Notes under the pieces: model-generated | What the model saw: the letters and a program-made list of their open reading frames with translations, nothing else | Told to the model about the DNA's origin: nothing | Database searches by the model: none | Translations under genes and position numbers: made by a program | In this document: positions 35,226 to 44,751 of the stretch, piece by piece | How positions within the stretch are numbered: position 1 is the stretch's first letter | Layout: every line of letters begins with the position of its first letter | Origin: an uncultured Lachnospiraceae bacterium | Lineage (GTDB): Bacteria; Bacillota; Clostridia; Lachnospirales; Lachnospiraceae | Length of the DNA stretch: 64,000 nt | Assembly (NCBI GenBank): GCA_910584915.1 | Contig: CAJUDM010000021.1 | Location: 1 to 64,000 of the forward strand | Reading direction: 5' to 3'

Positions 35226-35573
35226 GGAACAGACAGATACAGGGCAGAAGAATTGAGAATGGCGGGGAATTACCCCGTCATTTTTAGTCCGGAAACAGGT
35301 TCTGTCCGATTATCTGATTCCATGGAGGAGCATGAGGAGCGCGGCGATATTTGTGCTGTTTCAACCGGAGCATCGAAGAGCCGGATAATGATAAGAATGC
35401 AAAACAGGAACAGGTATTACTCAAAAGCCCCCATGGTTGACATCGGCGAGGGACTTTTTCACAAACTGCATAAAAAACCCCCTTAAATCCAAAAACTTCC
35501 ACCCTTTTTTAACAAAAAAGACTTTGCTATCATGTAAATATAAAGCAAAATATACAAAAGGAAGGATGAAGGA
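35226..35573 (+). other. gene-free interval with terminator
   Basis: GGCGGGG pairs with CCCCGTC at 35261-35279, followed by ATTTTT, and terminates the hydrolase pair. The remainder becomes AT-rich toward 35574 and should hold the importer promoter, but I could not place -35 and -10 boxes with confidence. A 77-codon frame at 35253 has no ribosome site and crosses the terminator. Confidence 0.6.
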
Positions 35574-37109
35574 ATGGGTGAGATAATTGTCTCAATGAAG
35601 AATATCTGCAAGTCTTTCCCCGGCGTGAAGGCGCTCGACGGCGTGGATTTTGAACTGCGCTCCGGCGAAGTCCTTGCGCTCCTCGGGGAGAACGGCGCGG
35701 GCAAGTCAACGCTCATGAAGGTGCTGAGCGGCGTCTACACGAGAGATGAAGGTTCCCTTGAGATCTTCGGAAAAGAGTACGGCGATCTGACGCCGAAGCA
35801 GGCGCAGGAAGCGGGCGTTGCGATCATCCATCAGGAGCTGAACATGTGTAAACACCTGACTGTCACGGAGAACATGTTCCTCGGCAGAGAAAAGCGCGGG
35901 AAAGTAGCACTCGACAACAGCTCCATGGAAAAGGAAGCGAAGGAAATACTGGATGATTTGAAGATCGATATCAGTCCGAATCAGATCGTGGGCGAGCTGC
36001 CGGTCTCCAAACAGCAGATGGTAGAGATCGCGAAAGCCCTTTCCATCCATGCGAAGATCCTGATCATGGACGAACCGACCTCCTCCCTGACGGCACGGGA
36101 GATCGAGGATCTGTTCCGCATCATCAGGAAGCTTAAGAGTGAGGGAAAAGGCATCGTTTACATATCCCATCGTTTAGAGGAACTGCAGCATATCGTGGAT
36201 CGCGTGACGATCATGCGGGACGGCCAGTATATCACGACGATGAACTTTAAGGATACCACGATGGATCAGATCATCGCCCACATGGTGGGGCGTGAGATCA
36301 AGGAGAAGTTCCCCAGAGTGGAGTGCGAAAAGGGAAAGAAGATCTTTGAGGTGAGAAATTTAAATGCCGGACGGATGGTGAGAGATATCAATTTCTCCGC
36401 CTACGAGGGTGAGATCGTGGGCTTTGCCGGGCTGATGGGCGCGGGGCGCACGGAGACCACAAGGGCGATCTTCGGCGTGGATCCGAAGGAGAGCGGCGAG
36501 ATCTATGTGGACGGCAGGGAAGTGAAGATCACCTGCCCCATGGACGCCATAAAGAGCGGCGTGGTGCTGGCGCCGGAGGACCGGAAGAAGGACGGGCTCT
36601 GCACAAAGCTTTCCATCCGCCACAATCTGGCGCTGCCGAATCTGGATATCGTCTGCAACAAGCTGGGCGTGGTGAGCAGCAAAACCGAGGAGAAGCTCTG
36701 CGAGAAGGCGGTGGAGGATTTGAAGATCAAGACGCCCAATGTGGAGATCGATTCGGGCAACCTCTCCGGCGGCAACCAGCAGAAGGTCGTGGTCGGAAAA
36801 TGGCTGGCAAGGGATTCGAGAGTGGTGATCTTCGACGAGCCCACAAGGGGTATCGATGTGGGGGCGAAGGTGGAAATATACCACCTGATGAACGATCTGA
36901 AAAAGCAGGGCATCGCGGTCGTCTTTGTCTCATCGGAAATGCCCGAGGTGATGGGTATCGCGGACCGCATCATCGTGATGTGCGACGGGCGTATCACGGG
37001 CGAGGTGATGGCGCGGGAGACGACGCAGAACGAGATCCTGACGCTGGCTACCACCTTTGAGGATAAAAAGATAGGAAAGAGTGAGGGAGGAAACGAAGAG
37101 CATGAGTAA
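35574..37109 (+). CDS. sugar ABC transporter ATP-binding protein (RbsA/MglA type)
   Basis: 511 residues with two fused ABC domains. Domain 1: Walker A GENGAGKST, Walker B LIMDEPTSSLT, degenerate signature PVSKQQM. Domain 2: Walker A replaced by LMGAGRTET as usual for this family, signature LSGGNQQKV, Walker B VIFDEPTRGIDVGAK. It energises import of a monosaccharide. Overlaps the permease gene by eight bases. ATPase precedes permease and binding protein in this operon. Confidence 0.95.
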   Translation: MGEIIVSMKNICKSFPGVKALDGVDFELRSGEVLALLGENGAGKSTLMKVLSGVYTRDEGSLEIFGKEYGDLTPKQAQEAGVAIIHQELNMCKHLTVTENMFLGREKRGKVALDNSSMEKEAKEILDDLKIDISPNQIVGELPVSKQQMVEIAKALSIHAKILIMDEPTSSLTAREIEDLFRIIRKLKSEGKGIVYISHRLEELQHIVDRVTIMRDGQYITTMNFKDTTMDQIIAHMVGREIKEKFPRVECEKGKKIFEVRNLNAGRMVRDINFSAYEGEIVGFAGLMGAGRTETTRAIFGVDPKESGEIYVDGREVKITCPMDAIKSGVVLAPEDRKKDGLCTKLSIRHNLALPNLDIVCNKLGVVSSKTEEKLCEKAVEDLKIKTPNVEIDSGNLSGGNQQKVVVGKWLARDSRVVIFDEPTRGIDVGAKVEIYHLMNDLKKQGIAVVFVSSEMPEVMGIADRIIVMCDGRITGEVMARETTQNEILTLATTFEDKKIGKSEGGNEEHE

Positions 37110-38118
37110 TGAAAAGCAAAGTTCTCTTAGAAAAATAATGGCGATCCGGGGCATGGGCGCCGCGATCACGGCGTTTATCGGACTGATCGTGATCTATGTG
37201 GCGTTCGGACTGATCAATCCGGCGGTCTTCTCCGGACAGAATATCATGAACCTGCTGCGCTCCATGTCAAAATATCTTTTGATCGGTATCGCGCAGAGTT
37301 ACATACTGATCACCGGCAACATTGATCTGTCCATCGGCTCCATGGTAGGCATGAGCGCCATGGTGGCGGCGACTTTGATGAGCAGAGGCGTGAATCCGGT
37401 CATTGCGATCGTGGTAGCCCTCGCCTGCTGTCTGGTATGCGGCGTGGTCAATGGTTTTCTCGTGGGCAAATTCAAACTGCCGCCCTTCATCGCGACCCTG
37501 GGCACCATGTTTATCACAAGGGGCGTGGCGTACATGGTGAACAGCAACCGCAACACGGACGCCATCGCCACCGGTATCGGCAAGGAGGCGGGGGACAGCT
37601 TCCAGAATATTTTCTACTACGGGACGACGTTTGGCGTCTACAACACATTCTGGATCGCGCTGATCTTCTTCATCATTTTCTTCTTCCTGCTCTCCAAGAC
37701 AAGAACGGGAAGGCATATATACGCCATCGGCTCCAACATCGATGCGGCGAAGCTCTCCGGCGTAAACGTGGTGGCGACCACCACCAAGGCTTATCTGGTC
37801 AGCGCGGTGTGCTCCTGTGTGGTGGGATTGATCCTCTGCGCACAGGCGGGCATGGGTAACATGGAAGCCGGCAATATGTACGAGATGTACGGCGTCGCGG
37901 CGGGCGTGATCGGCGGCGTGTCACCCCTCGGCGGCACAGGACTTTTACTCGGAACCTTCGCGGGCGCGGCGGTATGGCAGACACTGGAGAACGGGCTCAA
38001 TATGATCGGCGCCCAGGTCGGCATCCAGCGGGTGGTCATCGGCGTGATCGTGGTGGCGGCAGTACTTCTGGACGTAGTCGTAAGGGGCGGACAGTTCAAG
38101 AAGAAAAAAGGGAACTAA
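37102..38118 (+). CDS. sugar ABC transporter permease (RbsC/MglC type)
   Basis: 338 residues, eight to ten transmembrane helices. Family signatures: ITGNIDLSIGSMVG, LPPFIATLGTMFITRG, and SGVNVVATTTKAYLVSA. ATG 37102 lies within the end of the ATPase gene, GGAGG eleven bases upstream. Works as a homodimer in the channel; substrate is probably a pentose or hexose. Confidence 0.94.
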   Translation: MSNEKQSSLRKIMAIRGMGAAITAFIGLIVIYVAFGLINPAVFSGQNIMNLLRSMSKYLLIGIAQSYILITGNIDLSIGSMVGMSAMVAATLMSRGVNPVIAIVVALACCLVCGVVNGFLVGKFKLPPFIATLGTMFITRGVAYMVNSNRNTDAIATGIGKEAGDSFQNIFYYGTTFGVYNTFWIALIFFIIFFFLLSKTRTGRHIYAIGSNIDAAKLSGVNVVATTTKAYLVSAVCSCVVGLILCAQAGMGNMEAGNMYEMYGVAAGVIGGVSPLGGTGLLLGTFAGAAVWQTLENGLNMIGAQVGIQRVVIGVIVVAAVLLDVVVRGGQFKKKKGN

Positions 38119-38274
38119 CCGCAGGGGCGATGAGCCCATGCGTTAGTATATAAAAACAGCAGAGACACGGACGGCGCACAGGAAAATTTACAGATGCGGA
38201 GCAGATGGAAATTTGTCCTCAGGAAAAGTGTGCCGGGAGTGTATCTGCGGAACTAATAATAGGAGGAAAGAAGA

Positions 38275-40107
38275 ATGAAAAAGAAACTGTTAAGTTTACT
38301 CTGCGGCGTGACTATGCTGGCAGCGGCGCTTACAGGCTGCGGCAGTCAGAGTGCGGATGCACCGGCGGCGACAGAAGGTGAGGCGACAGAGGCGCCTGCT
38401 TCCGGGGACGGGTCAAAGATCGCTCTGATCACGATGGACTCCATCGACCAGCACTGGATCAGCCTGAACGAAGGTGCGCAGAAGGCGGCGGGCGAGCTGG
38501 GCGTGGAAGTGACATTCATGTCACCTAACACAAAGGATGACGCACAGCAGATCGAATGTGTGAACAATGCGGTGGCAGGCGGCTATGCGGCGATCATCGT
38601 AGCGGCAAACGGTCCCGACGCGATCTCTTCCGCACTGAAGGAAGCCATCGACGCAGGTATCAAGGTTGTCTATGTGGACTCTCCCGCAAACGTGGACGCG
38701 GAAGCGACCTTCTCCACCGATAACGTGGCGGCGGGAACCACAGCGGGCGAAGAGATGATCAAAGCCCTCGAAGCGAAAGGCATCACAAGCGGCGACATCG
38801 GTATTGTCAACGTGAATGCTGCGACCCAGTCTACGGTAGACAGAGAAAATGGTTTCAGAAAAGCATTTGAGGGAACAGACTTCAACCTGCTTGAGACACA
38901 GTACGGCGAAGGCGATGCGGCGAAATCCCAGACCATCGCCGAGAACTACATCACACAGAAGGTAGTAGGTATCTTCGGCTGCAACGAAGGATCTACAACA
39001 GGAACAGGCAACGCGATCAAAGCATCCGGCAGCTCCGATATCGTGGGCGTAGGTTTCGATAAGTCCGATGCGATCCAGGGGCTGATCACAGACGGCTATC
39101 TGCTCTGCACGATGGCACAGAATCCGGATGTGATGGGCTATGAAGGCGTGAAAGCGGCGGTTGCGGCGATCGGCGGCGAAGACCTGGGTGGAAAAGTGAC
39201 AGATACAGGCGTTTCCGTGATCGATGCGGCGGCGCTGGGCGGCTCGGCATCTGCGGCATCCGGCGATGCGGTGAAGGCAAGCAAGGCATGGAAGATCGCG
39301 CTGATCACGATGGACTCCATCGACCAGCATTGGGTAACCTTAAATGAAGGCGCTCAGGCGAAGGCGGAAGAACTTGGCGTGGAAGTGACATTTATGTCCC
39401 CCAACACGAAGGATGACGCACAGCAGATCGAGTGCGTGAACAACGCGGTAGCAGGCGGCTACGAAGCGATCATCGTGGCGGCAAACGGCCCCGACGCGAT
39501 CTCTTCCGCATTACAGGAAGCGATCTCGGCAGGCATCAAGGTTGTCTATGTTGACTCCCCCGCAAACGTGGACGCGGAAGCGACTTTCTCCACAGATAAC
39601 GTGGCGGCAGGCACCACGGCGGGCGAAGAGATGATCAAGGCTCTTGAGGCGGCAGGCGTGACAAGCGGCGATATCGGTATCGTGAATGTAAACGCTGCGA
39701 CACAGTCCACAGTGGACCGTGAGGAAGGATTCCGCAAGGCATTTGAAGGAACAGGATTCAACCTGCTCGAGACACAGTACGGCGAGGGCGATGCGGCGAA
39801 GTCCCAGACCATCGCTGAGAACTATATCACCCAGAACGTAGTAGGTATCTTCGGCTGTAACGAAGGTTCCACCACAGGAACGGGCAATGCCATCAAGGCA
39901 TCCGGCAACTCCGATATCGTGGGTGTTGGCTTTGATAAATCCGATGCGATCATGAACCTGATCGGCGACGGTTATCTGCTCTGCACGATGGCACAGAATC
40001 CCGATGTGATGGGTTCCATGGGCGTGGAAGCCTGCGTGAAAGCGCTTGAAGGGGAATCTCTCGGCGGAAAAGTGACAGATACGGGGGTTTCCGTACTGAC
40101 AAAGTAA
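38275..40107 (+). CDS. double-headed sugar-binding lipoprotein: two near-identical periplasmic-binding domains in one chain
   Basis: 610 residues. Lipobox LTGC (Cys22) and a short linker, then two copies of a ribose-binding-type domain (residues about 48-325 and 340-610), each with LITMDSIDQHW, SPNTKDDAQQIECVNNA, FGCNEGSTTGTGNAI and GVGFDKSDAI. The copies are offset by exactly 292 codons (876 bp) and agree at roughly nine residues in ten, differing more in codons than protein. Single-domain proteins of this family have about 300-330 residues. Intact frame and normal lipobox argue for a functional double domain. Follows its permease by 156 bp. Confidence 0.9.
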   Translation: MKKKLLSLLCGVTMLAAALTGCGSQSADAPAATEGEATEAPASGDGSKIALITMDSIDQHWISLNEGAQKAAGELGVEVTFMSPNTKDDAQQIECVNNAVAGGYAAIIVAANGPDAISSALKEAIDAGIKVVYVDSPANVDAEATFSTDNVAAGTTAGEEMIKALEAKGITSGDIGIVNVNAATQSTVDRENGFRKAFEGTDFNLLETQYGEGDAAKSQTIAENYITQKVVGIFGCNEGSTTGTGNAIKASGSSDIVGVGFDKSDAIQGLITDGYLLCTMAQNPDVMGYEGVKAAVAAIGGEDLGGKVTDTGVSVIDAAALGGSASAASGDAVKASKAWKIALITMDSIDQHWVTLNEGAQAKAEELGVEVTFMSPNTKDDAQQIECVNNAVAGGYEAIIVAANGPDAISSALQEAISAGIKVVYVDSPANVDAEATFSTDNVAAGTTAGEEMIKALEAAGVTSGDIGIVNVNAATQSTVDREEGFRKAFEGTGFNLLETQYGEGDAAKSQTIAENYITQNVVGIFGCNEGSTTGTGNAIKASGNSDIVGVGFDKSDAIMNLIGDGYLLCTMAQNPDVMGSMGVEACVKALEGESLGGKVTDTGVSVLTK

Positions 40108-40169
40108 CAAAGGTTCAGGCAGTTGCTTAATTTAGTGACATAAAGTAAGAAATATTATATAATAGGAGA

Positions 40170-40200
40170 TAGCCGCAGGCGGAGAGCGTGCGGCTATTTC
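40170..40200 (+). terminator. hairpin after the binding-protein gene
   Basis: TAGCCGCA (40170-40177) pairs with TGCGGCTA (40189-40196), followed by TTTCCTC. A moderate terminator separating importer and regulator genes. Confidence 0.55.
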
Positions 40201-40330
40201 CTCATTGTTTACAGACGGCGTAAGAGTCCTTGCGGAGTGCGTGGGCGTTGGTTTCGGAACTTTTATGGTTGCTCTTTGCGGGCTTTGGACCGGAAGATGG
40301 AAAGGGCGGATGAGAACGAGGGTGAGATTC

Positions 40331-41923
40331 ATGCAAAAGGTAATTATCGCGGATGATGAGGAGAGGATCTGCCGGTTGATCGAGGCGCTGATCGACTGGG
40401 AGAGCCTGCATATGGAAGTGGCGGCGGTGGCGCACAACGGGCTTGAAGCCGCGGAACTGGTAAAGCGGATACAGCCGGATATTCTGATCACAGATATCAG
40501 GATGCCGGGGTGCAGCGGCCTTGAGCTGATCGAGAAAGTCAAAAAGGAGCAGCCGGAGCTGGAGATCATCATTATCAGCGGCTACGCCCATTTTGATTAC
40601 GCGAAGAGCGCCATCAAATTCGGCGTGGGAGAGTACCTCTTAAAGCCCATCAACAAGGCGGAGCTGACCATGACGCTTGCGCGGCTGCGCGGAAAGATCG
40701 AGGGGCGCATCAGGGAGCAGGAGGACAAGCAGCAGCTGGAGAGAAAGACCAAAAAGGATGTGGTAAGGCTGCGGGAGCTTCTGCTGGAGCGGCTTCTGGA
40801 GCAAAAAGAAGAGAACCTTACCTTCGAGCGCCTGAGAGAAGAATATTATCTGGACATGCAGCCCGGCTTTTTTCAGGCGATCTGGCTTAAAATAGACAGC
40901 CCGGAGGAACTGGGAGAAGAAGGAAAACATATTGTGATAGAGCGTTCGGGGAGGCTTCTTTTGAGCAGCCTTGGCGGAAAATGTTTTGATATGCTCTGTA
41001 TGGACAGGGACTGGGGGGGTACGATCGGCATTCTGAATTACGCGAAGAATAAGCAGGATGAGATCCGGCGTATTTTAAAGGACTGCCTGAACCAGCTTGA
41101 GAGCGGGAAAAACCTGTATGGAGACATCGCCTTTTCGATGGCGGTGGGCGGCGTTGTGACGGAACCGTCACTGATCGGGAAATCGTTGAAGGAGGCTTCG
41201 GTGATCATAGAGGAGCGCCTGGTAAAAGGGACCGGGAGACTGCTTGAACATATGCCGGAGGGACACTCTTCCCTCCATGAGAAAAGCCTTCTGGAAAAAT
41301 ATCTGCGGACGATCACCCACGCTATCGAGATCATGAGCGAGGAGGAAGCGCAGAAGGCGCTTGAGGGGATCAAAGCGGAGATATCCGGGGTGAGGGATGT
41401 GCGGGGCTATGAACTGCTTGAACTGGTGAATTCCTGCGGTGCCCTGTTTTTGAGCCAGGTGGAATCAAAGGACAGGCGCGAGAAACTCCAGCATTTTTCG
41501 GACCGGTGCAGGCAGTGCGCATCCCAGGAGGGACTGTTCGGAGTGCTTGAGGGCTTGCAGAAAACCTACATCCGGGAGCTGGTGCAGCAGCGCGAGGGGG
41601 ATATGGTGCGCCCGATCCGTCAGGCAAAGCAGTATATCCAGAATCATTTCAGCGAACCCATCACTCAGGAGGAGGTCAGCGGCGCAGTAGGGCTCTCCAG
41701 CACCTATTTCAGCGCCCTGTTCAAGAAGGAAGAGGGAGAGGGGTTTGCGAAATACCTGACCGGCGTGCGCATGGAGCAGGCAAAGATCATGCTGCGGGAG
41801 AGCACGGCTTCGGTCTCGGAAGTCTGCCGCAGGGTGGGCTACAATGACCTGAAACATTTCACCCACAATTTTGAGAAGGCGACGGGCTTAAAACCGTCGG
41901 CGTACCGGAAACTGTACGGATAG
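40331..41923 (+). CDS. YesN-like response regulator with AraC-type DNA-binding domain
   Basis: 530 residues. N-terminal receiver with phosphorylatable Asp55 (ILITDIRMPG) and Lys in YLLKPINKAE; a helical middle region; C-terminal AraC helix-turn-helix pair (ITQEEVSGAVGLSSTYFSALFKKEEGEGFAKYLTGVRME...). Regulators of this type activate sugar uptake operons when phosphorylated by YesM-like kinases such as the next gene product. ATG 40331 gives the canonical MQKVIIADDE; an upstream frame to 40205 is unconserved. Likely target: the importer at 35574. Confidence 0.92.
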   Translation: MQKVIIADDEERICRLIEALIDWESLHMEVAAVAHNGLEAAELVKRIQPDILITDIRMPGCSGLELIEKVKKEQPELEIIIISGYAHFDYAKSAIKFGVGEYLLKPINKAELTMTLARLRGKIEGRIREQEDKQQLERKTKKDVVRLRELLLERLLEQKEENLTFERLREEYYLDMQPGFFQAIWLKIDSPEELGEEGKHIVIERSGRLLLSSLGGKCFDMLCMDRDWGGTIGILNYAKNKQDEIRRILKDCLNQLESGKNLYGDIAFSMAVGGVVTEPSLIGKSLKEASVIIEERLVKGTGRLLEHMPEGHSSLHEKSLLEKYLRTITHAIEIMSEEEAQKALEGIKAEISGVRDVRGYELLELVNSCGALFLSQVESKDRREKLQHFSDRCRQCASQEGLFGVLEGLQKTYIRELVQQREGDMVRPIRQAKQYIQNHFSEPITQEEVSGAVGLSSTYFSALFKKEEGEGFAKYLTGVRMEQAKIMLRESTASVSEVCRRVGYNDLKHFTHNFEKATGLKPSAYRKLYG

Positions 41924-42024
41924 GAAGCGCATCCGCGGTGCTGCGGGAGAGCGTGTGGCACAGTGGGAGATGCCGGGGAACAATAACGGGCTGAAAGATA
42001 TACTTATGATATCCGGGAGAATAT

Positions 42025-43095
42025 ATGAGAAAACATAACCGCTGGAAGTACATATCGAACAGGGCTTTTATCCTGATGGCTGTGGCGTCCGGTTTTCTGG
42101 TATTGCAGATACTGATACAGTGTATCCTGTTTTTCCGCGGGGAAGCCCCCTTCTGGCAGGTGGTGCTCATCTTTGTGTTTACGGTGGGTTTTGCGGCGGC
42201 GCTCTGGATCTTTGTGGTGCGCCCCTATAAACGCACACAGATGATGATGCGGCGGATTCTGGACGGTTATATCCTGCCGGATAAGGAGCTTTTCGACAAG
42301 GCGCTGTTGACACCGACGATGGAGATGGAGATCGAGCGGATCGAGCAGGTATTGAAATCCCCGGAGATGATGGATCTGAACAAAAGGCAGGCACAGTATC
42401 TGGCGCTGCAGAATCAGATCAATCCCCACTTTCTGTACAATACGCTGGAGAGTATCCGTGGGGAGGCACTGATCGCAGGGATGGACAATATCGCCGATAT
42501 GACCGAGGCGCTGGCAAAGTTTTTCCGCTACACGATCACGAAGGTGGAAAATCTTGTGTCGGTGGAGGAGGAACTGGACAACTGTGAGACTTATTTCCTG
42601 ATTCAGAAATACCGTTTCGGAAGCCGCCTGCAGCTTCATATTTTATATGAGGAAGAAAACAGGGAGAGTATTATGAACTGCCGCATTCCAAAGCTGACCC
42701 TGCAGCCGATCCTCGAAAACAGCATTATCCACGGCACGGAGTTAAAAATTGGCACGGGAAATCTGACGATCCAGTTTGAGCAGACGGACAGGCGGCTGAT
42801 CATTCGCATCTCCGACGACGGTGTGGGGATGGATGAGCAGACACTGGCAAAGCTGAACAGGCAGCTCGGCAGAGGCGGGAAGGCGCTGACTGATAACAAG
42901 GAGAAGAAGGGCGGTATCGCTTTAGTCAATGTCAATAACAGAATCCATCTGTTGTTCGGGGAACAGTACGGTATGCATGTCTATTCCATTCAGGGGAAGG
43001 GAACGGATGTGGAGGTGACGCTTCCGGTGGTGACGTCGGCGGCGGATAGTGTGAGAAGTGCTTCTAGAACTCAGCAGCAGAAGCTGCTTCGTTAA
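42025..43095 (+). CDS. YesM-like sensor histidine kinase lacking an extracellular sensor domain
   Basis: 356 residues. Two transmembrane helices (about 14-36 and 43-65) are separated by only a few residues, so no external ligand domain exists, unlike typical YesM kinases of about 570-600 residues. The kinase core is intact: His135 in LQNQINPHFLYNTLES, N box LQPILENSIIHG, and G boxes ISDDGVGMDEQ and GGIALVNVNNRIHLLFG. With no sensor of its own it probably reads a partner protein, perhaps the transporter, the double binding protein or the ABC-like protein encoded next. Confidence 0.88.
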   Translation: MRKHNRWKYISNRAFILMAVASGFLVLQILIQCILFFRGEAPFWQVVLIFVFTVGFAAALWIFVVRPYKRTQMMMRRILDGYILPDKELFDKALLTPTMEMEIERIEQVLKSPEMMDLNKRQAQYLALQNQINPHFLYNTLESIRGEALIAGMDNIADMTEALAKFFRYTITKVENLVSVEEELDNCETYFLIQKYRFGSRLQLHILYEEENRESIMNCRIPKLTLQPILENSIIHGTELKIGTGNLTIQFEQTDRRLIIRISDDGVGMDEQTLAKLNRQLGRGGKALTDNKEKKGGIALVNVNNRIHLLFGEQYGMHVYSIQGKGTDVEVTLPVVTSAADSVRSASRTQQQKLLR

Positions 43096-43103
43096 GAAGT
43101 ACT

Positions 43104-43190
43104 AAGTCTGCGAAGCAGACTTTTCTCACACAGGAGAATGCCTGAAATACGGCATTCTCCGCACGGATTTGAGTCACAGCAAAGCTGTGA
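43104..43190 (+). repeat. cluster of three hairpins
   Basis: AAGTCTGC/GCAGACTT (43104-43122), CAGGAGAATGC...GCATTCTCC (43131-43160) and TCACAGC/GCTGTGA (43174-43190) fill the gap between kinase and ABC-like genes. The middle one matches the hairpin at 19922. No T-runs long enough for a strong terminator. Confidence 0.6.
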
Positions 43191-43220
43191 TATGGCGGAT
43201 AGTGTGGAGATGAGGAAACG

Positions 43221-44675
43221 ATGAGGCAGGAGATATTCCGCATGGAGCGCGTGACCTATTCGGAGCGGGGCGTAAAGAAACTGGAACATTTCAATATGCA
43301 GATCTACGCGGGGGAGGTCATGGGGCTGATCCCGGTCAACGCACACGGTAAGCAGGCGATCTTAAAGCTTTTGCAGAATAACCTGCCGCTCTATGACGGG
43401 TATATTTATTATGGGGGGGAACTCGTCAACTCCTGGCGGGAATCCTCCAGAAAGAGCAACCGGGTGAGTGTGATCCAGGCGCAGAACCGGCTGGTCAACG
43501 GGATGACGGTGGCGGACAATATTTTTGTGCTGCGGCAGGGGTTCAGACAGTATGTGCTGCAGATGTCGGTGCTGAAAAAGCAGCTTTTGCCGTTTATGCA
43601 GGATATCGGCATGGATATTTCGGCGGAGACGAGAGTGGAAAATCTCTCTTCTTTTGAGCGGGTGGTGGTGGAACTGCTGAAGGCGGTGGTGATGGGATAC
43701 CGTCTGATCGTGCTGGATGAGATCAGTATTTTTGTCAGTGGGAAGGAGATGCAGAAACTTTTCGGCATCATGCGTCATTACACGGATCAGGGATTTTCGT
43801 TTCTCTATATCAGTTCTCATTTTGAGGAGATACTGCCGCTTTGTGACCGCACTGGTTTTTTGTGCAACGGACGCCTGCAGAAAGTTGTACAGAAGGCGGA
43901 TATGAACCGGAAATATCTGCAGGAGTGTCTTCAGGGGTATGACAGGAATGTATGGGGATACCCGGAGAACGGACACAGGCGTCCTGCCGGACGAAAGATT
44001 TTTCTGGAAGCGGCATTGTCTGACGGAAAGAAATTGTGGAAATATTCTTTTTACGTCAGGGAAGGGGAATGTCTGACAATCCAGGCACAGGATGATCAGA
44101 TCCTGAAGTCCTGTGTCCAGTTTCTGACGGGGGAAGAGAGCCGGATCGTGATGGATGGCAGAAGGAGAAAAATTTCTGCGGACAAAGAGATCGCGGTGGT
44201 CTCCCAGCAGCCCACCCTCACCATGATCTTTCCGGATATGAGTTATATGGATAATCTGTGTATGGGACTGGCAAGACGGATGCCGGATGTATTCAGCGGC
44301 AGGAAGATCAGAGCCAGCATCCGGCGGGAGTATATTCCCATTTTGGGAGAGGAAGTTTTTGAAGGATCCGTGGAAGGGCTTTCTGAGAGACAAAAGTATC
44401 AGCTTGTCTACACAAGGATCATCCTGCAAAAGCCAAGGGTGGCATTTCTGATCCAGCCTTTTATGGGCGCGGATATGCCGCACCGCCGTTTCATATGGGA
44501 GATGCTGGAGGGGCTTCTGGATAAGGGGATCGCTCTGATACTGCTTTCAGTAAATCCTCTGGATACCTGGCTTGTGGCGGAGAGGACTTTGCTGCTGGAC
44601 TACGGGGGAATCCTCGAGGAGAGGCGGGAACTGGAGGAGCACAAGAATTCGTATCAGTTCATGAGGGGAAACTAA
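43221..44675 (+). CDS. degenerate RbsA-like ABC protein (predicted pseudo-ATPase)
   Basis: 484 residues aligned end to end with sugar ABC ATPases of the RbsA type, yet every nucleotide motif is altered. Domain 1: Walker A is PVNAHGKQA (expected GENGAGKST; Lys44 kept, Ser/Thr replaced by Gln), signature LSSFERV, Walker B IVLDEISIF kept. Domain 2: Walker A region reads IQAQDDQIL, signature LSERQKY, Walker B VAFLIQPFMGA without Asp-Glu. The intact frame and clear ribosome context suggest a retained regulatory or structural role. Next to a kinase without sensor domain, it may link transporter state to signalling; this is inference. Confidence 0.8.
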   Translation: MRQEIFRMERVTYSERGVKKLEHFNMQIYAGEVMGLIPVNAHGKQAILKLLQNNLPLYDGYIYYGGELVNSWRESSRKSNRVSVIQAQNRLVNGMTVADNIFVLRQGFRQYVLQMSVLKKQLLPFMQDIGMDISAETRVENLSSFERVVVELLKAVVMGYRLIVLDEISIFVSGKEMQKLFGIMRHYTDQGFSFLYISSHFEEILPLCDRTGFLCNGRLQKVVQKADMNRKYLQECLQGYDRNVWGYPENGHRRPAGRKIFLEAALSDGKKLWKYSFYVREGECLTIQAQDDQILKSCVQFLTGEESRIVMDGRRRKISADKEIAVVSQQPTLTMIFPDMSYMDNLCMGLARRMPDVFSGRKIRASIRREYIPILGEEVFEGSVEGLSERQKYQLVYTRIILQKPRVAFLIQPFMGADMPHRRFIWEMLEGLLDKGIALILLSVNPLDTWLVAERTLLLDYGGILEERRELEEHKNSYQFMRGN

Positions 44676-44751
44676 GGTGCGGCAAGGCTGGGCGAAGCCG
44701 GATGAATACGGACCCGCAGAAACAAAGACAACAGCGAAGGAGGAGTTTGCA

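Noticed and set aside
35253..35486. 77-codon frame after the hydrolase genes
   Set aside because: Crosses a terminator and lacks a ribosome site and conserved sequence.
38521..40110. Minus-strand frames of 269 and 199 codons
   Set aside because: Shadows of the duplicated binding-protein gene; they mirror each other only because the DNA is repeated.
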